64,000 bases of DNA, taken from NCBI RefSeq assembly GCF_014982975.1, contig NZ_JADCKL010000015.1, positions 1-64,000 on the forward strand, read 5' to 3'. The notes beneath the pieces were generated by a model that was not told where the DNA came from, did no database searches, and worked only from the letters and a program-made list of their open reading frames with translations. The first letter of the stretch is position 1. Every line of letters begins with the position of its first letter. Below are positions 60,918 to 64,000 of the stretch, piece after piece. Origin of the DNA: Claveliimonas monacensis. GTDB lineage: Bacteria > Bacillota > Clostridia > Lachnospirales > Lachnospiraceae. The position numbers and the translations under genes were made by a program.

Positions 60918-62027
60918 TCAGCCCTGCATTCTTATTCTTGAATGCAAACACATAACTTTCTGATATTTTATATCTTCATCAACTTTATCATACAAAAAAA
61001 TGGTCGGATCAATATTTTTCATAATACACTTTCCAATTTCAAAGGAAATCGGATTGGGAGCCGCAATAATTAACTGTATTATAACTTGTTCACCATGTAT
61101 CTCTCGAATCTCATTCAGCAATTCTCGAAATTTAATTTGAAATTCTACTATTTGTTCTTTACTCTGAATAAACATAAACCCAGGATTATCTGCCTTTATT
61201 GAATATGTCAAATTATCCGGTATTAACGCATGGTCGATATTTCCGCTTATTTCCACTAATAAATTTACTTCAGCTCTCTGATTTTCCTTTTCTGGTTTTA
61301 TTACTTGAAAATGACCAAACTCTCCATTTTTCCATTTCCAATCCTGAGTATCTCTAAAGAACTGATATGGTTCAGACTTAACTTTATTTCCCAGCATATA
61401 TCCTAGATAACATGCATATGGTATTTTTGACATTATAAAAATACAATAACTTTCTTGCTTTTGATCAGATATTATATGCAAATCTATTAGCCTTTCTATT
61501 TGCTTTTTAGCTGATGTAATATCTTCGACATTTGTTAAATCAATAACAATATCTGACTCCAAAGGGTAATATGGCATAATTGCTTCGGAAACTGCTTTAT
61601 CACTTATTATCGGAACCTGGTTTTGTATCTTACTAATCATCTTAATAATACGAACTCCATATTCCTGTCCCATTCCGGTAACTCTATATATTCGCTCTTC
61701 ATGTTCTCTTTTGTATTGTTGCAATAATTCCACTGGATATAATTCTACATATTGCGGGTCGTCAATCAAATTATTATGTTCTGAACAAGTTAACATTAAA
61801 TTTGAAATATCCGCAGCCAATCTTTCGGAATTCTCATTTCCACGTGGGCCTGTTTCTGTCCAACTAATAATATGTGCAATATTGGCTAAATTTCTCGGTT
61901 GCTTTGTCACTCCATCTTTATACAGATATTTATTACATCCTCGAAATTCGCAACGTCCACCAGCTTTTATCCACAGTTCACGTTTCACAGACTCTGGTAT
62001 CCTCGGTCTGTTCTTTTTTTCTCCCAT
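60918..62027 (-). CDS. HNH-SAVED nuclease effector (Cap5 type)
   Basis: CBASS effector of 369 residues. The N-terminal HNH domain (about 1-110) has CEFRGC, NIAHIISW (general-base His) and SNLMLTCSEHNNLID (metal-binding Asn and His). The C-terminal SAVED domain (about 150-369) has DIVIDLTNVEDITSAKKQIERL, KWKNGEFGHF-type strands and LLVEISGNIDHALIP, the alternating pattern that binds cyclic oligonucleotides. On binding its signal, Cap5 degrades double-stranded DNA. The start at ATG 62027 has GAGGAG seven bases upstream and overlaps the cap3 end by 50 bases; the frame is open to 62078. Confidence 0.85.
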   Translation of the reverse strand: MGEKKNRPRIPESVKRELWIKAGGRCEFRGCNKYLYKDGVTKQPRNLANIAHIISWTETGPRGNENSERLAADISNLMLTCSEHNNLIDDPQYVELYPVELLQQYKREHEERIYRVTGMGQEYGVRIIKMISKIQNQVPIISDKAVSEAIMPYYPLESDIVIDLTNVEDITSAKKQIERLIDLHIISDQKQESYCIFIMSKIPYACYLGYMLGNKVKSEPYQFFRDTQDWKWKNGEFGHFQVIKPEKENQRAEVNLLVEISGNIDHALIPDNLTYSIKADNPGFMFIQSKEQIVEFQIKFRELLNEIREIHGEQVIIQLIIAAPNPISFEIGKCIMKNIDPTIFLYDKVDEDIKYQKVMCLHSRIRMQG

Positions 62028-62550
62028 ACTCTTTCTCCTCGTATACCTTATAAATTCCTTCACTATGAGCACATTCAAATATTTCTATTATGTTCTTACT
62101 TTTAAAATCCCCCACCCAAACTCTTATTTCCTTCACTCCTGCAATAACAAAAAACACGTATTCGCAACCTGTTTTATCTACTTCTAATGTTTCATACCAG
62201 TCTTTCCAATCAATAGACGAAGGTTCAGGAATAATCTGCGGATGGGTATGCCACACTCCCATATAAAAACTCTTTTTTCGCATATTGTTCAGCAAAAAAA
62301 TTTTATGTCTCGGATCCCTCATAACGAAGAAAAAACGTCTTCGATTATCCAACATATATGGATGTGAAATGTATTCCAGAGTGATATTTTTTGTCCCGCA
62401 ATGTTGGTATCCTACAACATAACCCCCCGCCTCTGTTTTTTCATCTGAATCTTGTAACCACTTGTTTATTTCTTCAAAAACTGTTGATAAGATATCTACG
62501 ACTTTTCCATTTGGTAATTTCATTTTTCTACAGCTATTTGTTATTTTCAT
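61978..62550 (-). CDS. JAMM-family isopeptidase (Cap3-like)
   Basis: Metalloprotease of 190 residues. The JAMM motif is complete: Glu in TEAGGYVVG (about 40), HTHP, seven residues, then Ser-x-x-Asp (HTHPQIIPEPSSIDW, about 101-115). In type II CBASS, Cap3 removes the cyclase from targets to which Cap2 has attached it. It overlaps the end of the E1-like gene and the start of the HNH-SAVED gene, so the three are one operon. Start taken at ATG 62550; a GTG lies two codons earlier. Confidence 0.88.
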   Translation of the reverse strand: MKITNSCRKMKLPNGKVVDILSTVFEEINKWLQDSDEKTEAGGYVVGYQHCGTKNITLEYISHPYMLDNRRRFFFVMRDPRHKIFLLNNMRKKSFYMGVWHTHPQIIPEPSSIDWKDWYETLEVDKTGCEYVFFVIAGVKEIRVWVGDFKSKNIIEIFECAHSEGIYKVYEEKEYGRKKEQTEDTRVCET

Positions 62551-64000
62551 CTCCACAACACCCGCACTTTCTTTCTACAAACATGTCCTCCATATCCATC
62601 ACACTTATTGGTGTAATATCTATCAATTTATTTAAAGATTCGGGCATTTCAAAAACTTTTCTAATCACATCCAATAACACAGCAGTCGTTCTTAAAAGCA
62701 CTGCATTTCCATAGGCAACTCTCGTTCCTCCACATCCATTTCTGATTTTATACACCTCTACATCAGAATTCTTGTTTACCTTATTATTAATTAAACCGCC
62801 ATTTCTATCTGTAAATAGACATTGGAAACAGCCTTTCTTACTATAGTCTATTACTAAAACATGACTGTTTTCTCCGCCTGCTTCTAACCATGTATAAACA
62901 ACTTTTGCAGTACACTTTTTGTTTTTCAAAACTTTGTTCATTTCCAATTGAACATCACTTGAACCAACAGTAAAAAGAACTAAATCAACTTTTTTAATCT
63001 CTGAAATAAGCAAATTATTATCTATATTCTTATTAACTGCATTAATATGAATTTCCGGATGAATTGTCTCTAATTCGTATTTCAGCCCCACAGCTTTTGA
63101 ATGTCCAACCCAAAAATCGCATACTGTATGTCTCAACAAATTTTCATCTACTAACGATTCTTTATCATAAATTGTAATTTCTTTCACTCCAGCTTTCACA
63201 ATCTCTTTTGCAATATAACTGCCTAGTGATCCTGCTCCTACCAATAGCACTTTTTTATCTAATAAACTAGTTTCATTTCCAATCTGTTTACAGAGGTAAT
63301 AATAGTCGACTCTTCGACTTACTACAGGTAACACTTCAATAATTTCCTGCCTTATTTTATTTAGTAATGTGTCGTTTTTTGCACTTTTGAATCGTATAAT
63401 AGCAGTAAAATCAATATAATTTCCTGCGACCTCCATTTCAAATACTATTGCTACATTGTTAGTCTTTATTTTTTCTTTTCCAAGACTGATATAGCTATCA
63501 TGTGAAATACGATTAAATTTTTTTCCACATACAATCATCTGTATATTTTCTGCAGTCCACTTTTTATCACGTGTCGGTGGCAATATTCTCCGTTTATCTG
63601 TTATAGGAATATAGAAAGCTGGAAGTTCTGGCAAATGTTTCCACTTTTTCTTTCCGTTAATTTCTTCATCTACATCATTTAAAGATATTCCATTTGCAAC
63701 AAATCGAATCTTTCCATTATTATTCTTATATACATTTAATCTTTGAAATTTTCGTTCTTGCCCGAGATATACATTAAAAATCCCAGAACAATCAGCCACT
63801 TCATTCCAATAAAACAGAAACTCTTTTTGAAATTCTTCTTCCTTCTCTATATCAGATAAGGACAATAACTTTATGAGCTTTTCAATCAAACCTACTATCT
63901 TTTCTTCGAAACTTTGTAAAAAAATAACCGTACTATCATTTTCATCCAGGCACACATATCTATATTGATTCGCCAAGTTCTTATCTACCGGAATACTTGT
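62534..64000 (-). CDS. E1-like ubiquitin-activating protein (Cap2-like), N-terminus cut by window edge
   Basis: At least 488 residues, open to the right edge; a TTG at 63976 has no ribosome-binding site, so the true start is probably beyond 64,000. The visible N-terminal 240 residues (EEFQKEFLFYWNE, LPAFYIPITDKRRILPP) resemble the linker of Cap2. The adenylation domain follows with KKVLLVGAGSLGSYIAKEIVKAG (nucleotide site), IYDKESLVDENLLRH, and the probable thioester Cys in NGCGGTRVAYGN; zinc pairs CFQC and CGCC flank it. Cap2 normally also has an E2 part at its N-terminus, expected just outside the window. It ligates a CD-NTase to targets. Confidence 0.82.
   Translation of the reverse strand, partial: TSIPVDKNLANQYRYVCLDENDSTVIFLQSFEEKIVGLIEKLIKLLSLSDIEKEEEFQKEFLFYWNEVADCSGIFNVYLGQERKFQRLNVYKNNNGKIRFVANGISLNDVDEEINGKKKWKHLPELPAFYIPITDKRRILPPTRDKKWTAENIQMIVCGKKFNRISHDSYISLGKEKIKTNNVAIVFEMEVAGNYIDFTAIIRFKSAKNDTLLNKIRQEIIEVLPVVSRRVDYYYLCKQIGNETSLLDKKVLLVGAGSLGSYIAKEIVKAGVKEITIYDKESLVDENLLRHTVCDFWVGHSKAVGLKYELETIHPEIHINAVNKNIDNNLLISEIKKVDLVLFTVGSSDVQLEMNKVLKNKKCTAKVVYTWLEAGGENSHVLVIDYSKKGCFQCLFTDRNGGLINNKVNKNSDVEVYKIRNGCGGTRVAYGNAVLLRTTAVLLDVIRKVFEMPESLNKLIDITPISVMDMEDMFVERKCGCCGDENNK

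Overview
The window looks like the chromosome of a Gram-positive, spore-forming gut Clostridium of the Lachnospiraceae type. The pointers are sigK, CodY, RNase J, IreB, a CIRCE-controlled groESL, a T-box before thrS, a yybP-ykoY manganese riboswitch before mntP and the order yifB-dprA-topA-codY. No tool could be run, so every family call rests on motifs read by eye.

Positions 1-48,960 are backbone with most genes on the minus strand. In order: the 5' end of a group II intron leaving the left edge; two paralogous NlpC/P60 wall hydrolases; a CPBP protease; two tRNA-editing proteins and argS; nfo; a GntR/ABC exporter operon with a visible operator; azlCD; tRNA-Arg(CCG); efp, yqeG and a chorismate mutase-shikimate kinase fusion; an old-yellow-enzyme-type flavin/Fe-S reductase; thrS with its T-box; an amidase, galM and guaB; groESL; codY-topA-dprA-yifB; sigK; the tRNA wobble-modification pair trhP/trmR; rnj, a Fur-family regulator, ruvX and ireB; mtaB; an HPr-like protein without the active histidine; thiI with a cysteine desulfurase; rsmE-prmA; mntP; an OGG-type glycosylase; and a cbpA-like dnaJ beside hsp20.

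From about 49,000 to the right edge the sequence is a mobile accessory island that becomes visibly more AT-rich rightwards. Its left part holds putative integrase arm sites, a Tn916-type tyrosine integrase, a small excisionase-like protein, a DnaC-like ATPase, a RepA-type initiator, a MobC-like relaxosome protein and a cluster of hairpins that is a good oriT candidate. I see no relaxase and no conjugation genes, so this looks like a mobilizable or decayed element, with its right end outside the window.

The cargo is defence. A type I restriction-modification operon (hsdR-hsdS-membrane protein-small ORF-hsdM) follows a decayed XRE regulator. Upstream of it lies what reads as the distal part of a type II CBASS operon: an E1-like Cap2, a JAMM protease Cap3 and an HNH-SAVED effector of the Cap5 type. 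The start of cap2 and the expected cyclase lie beyond position 64,000. The least explained parts are the 3-TM membrane protein and 61-residue ORF between hsdS and hsdM.
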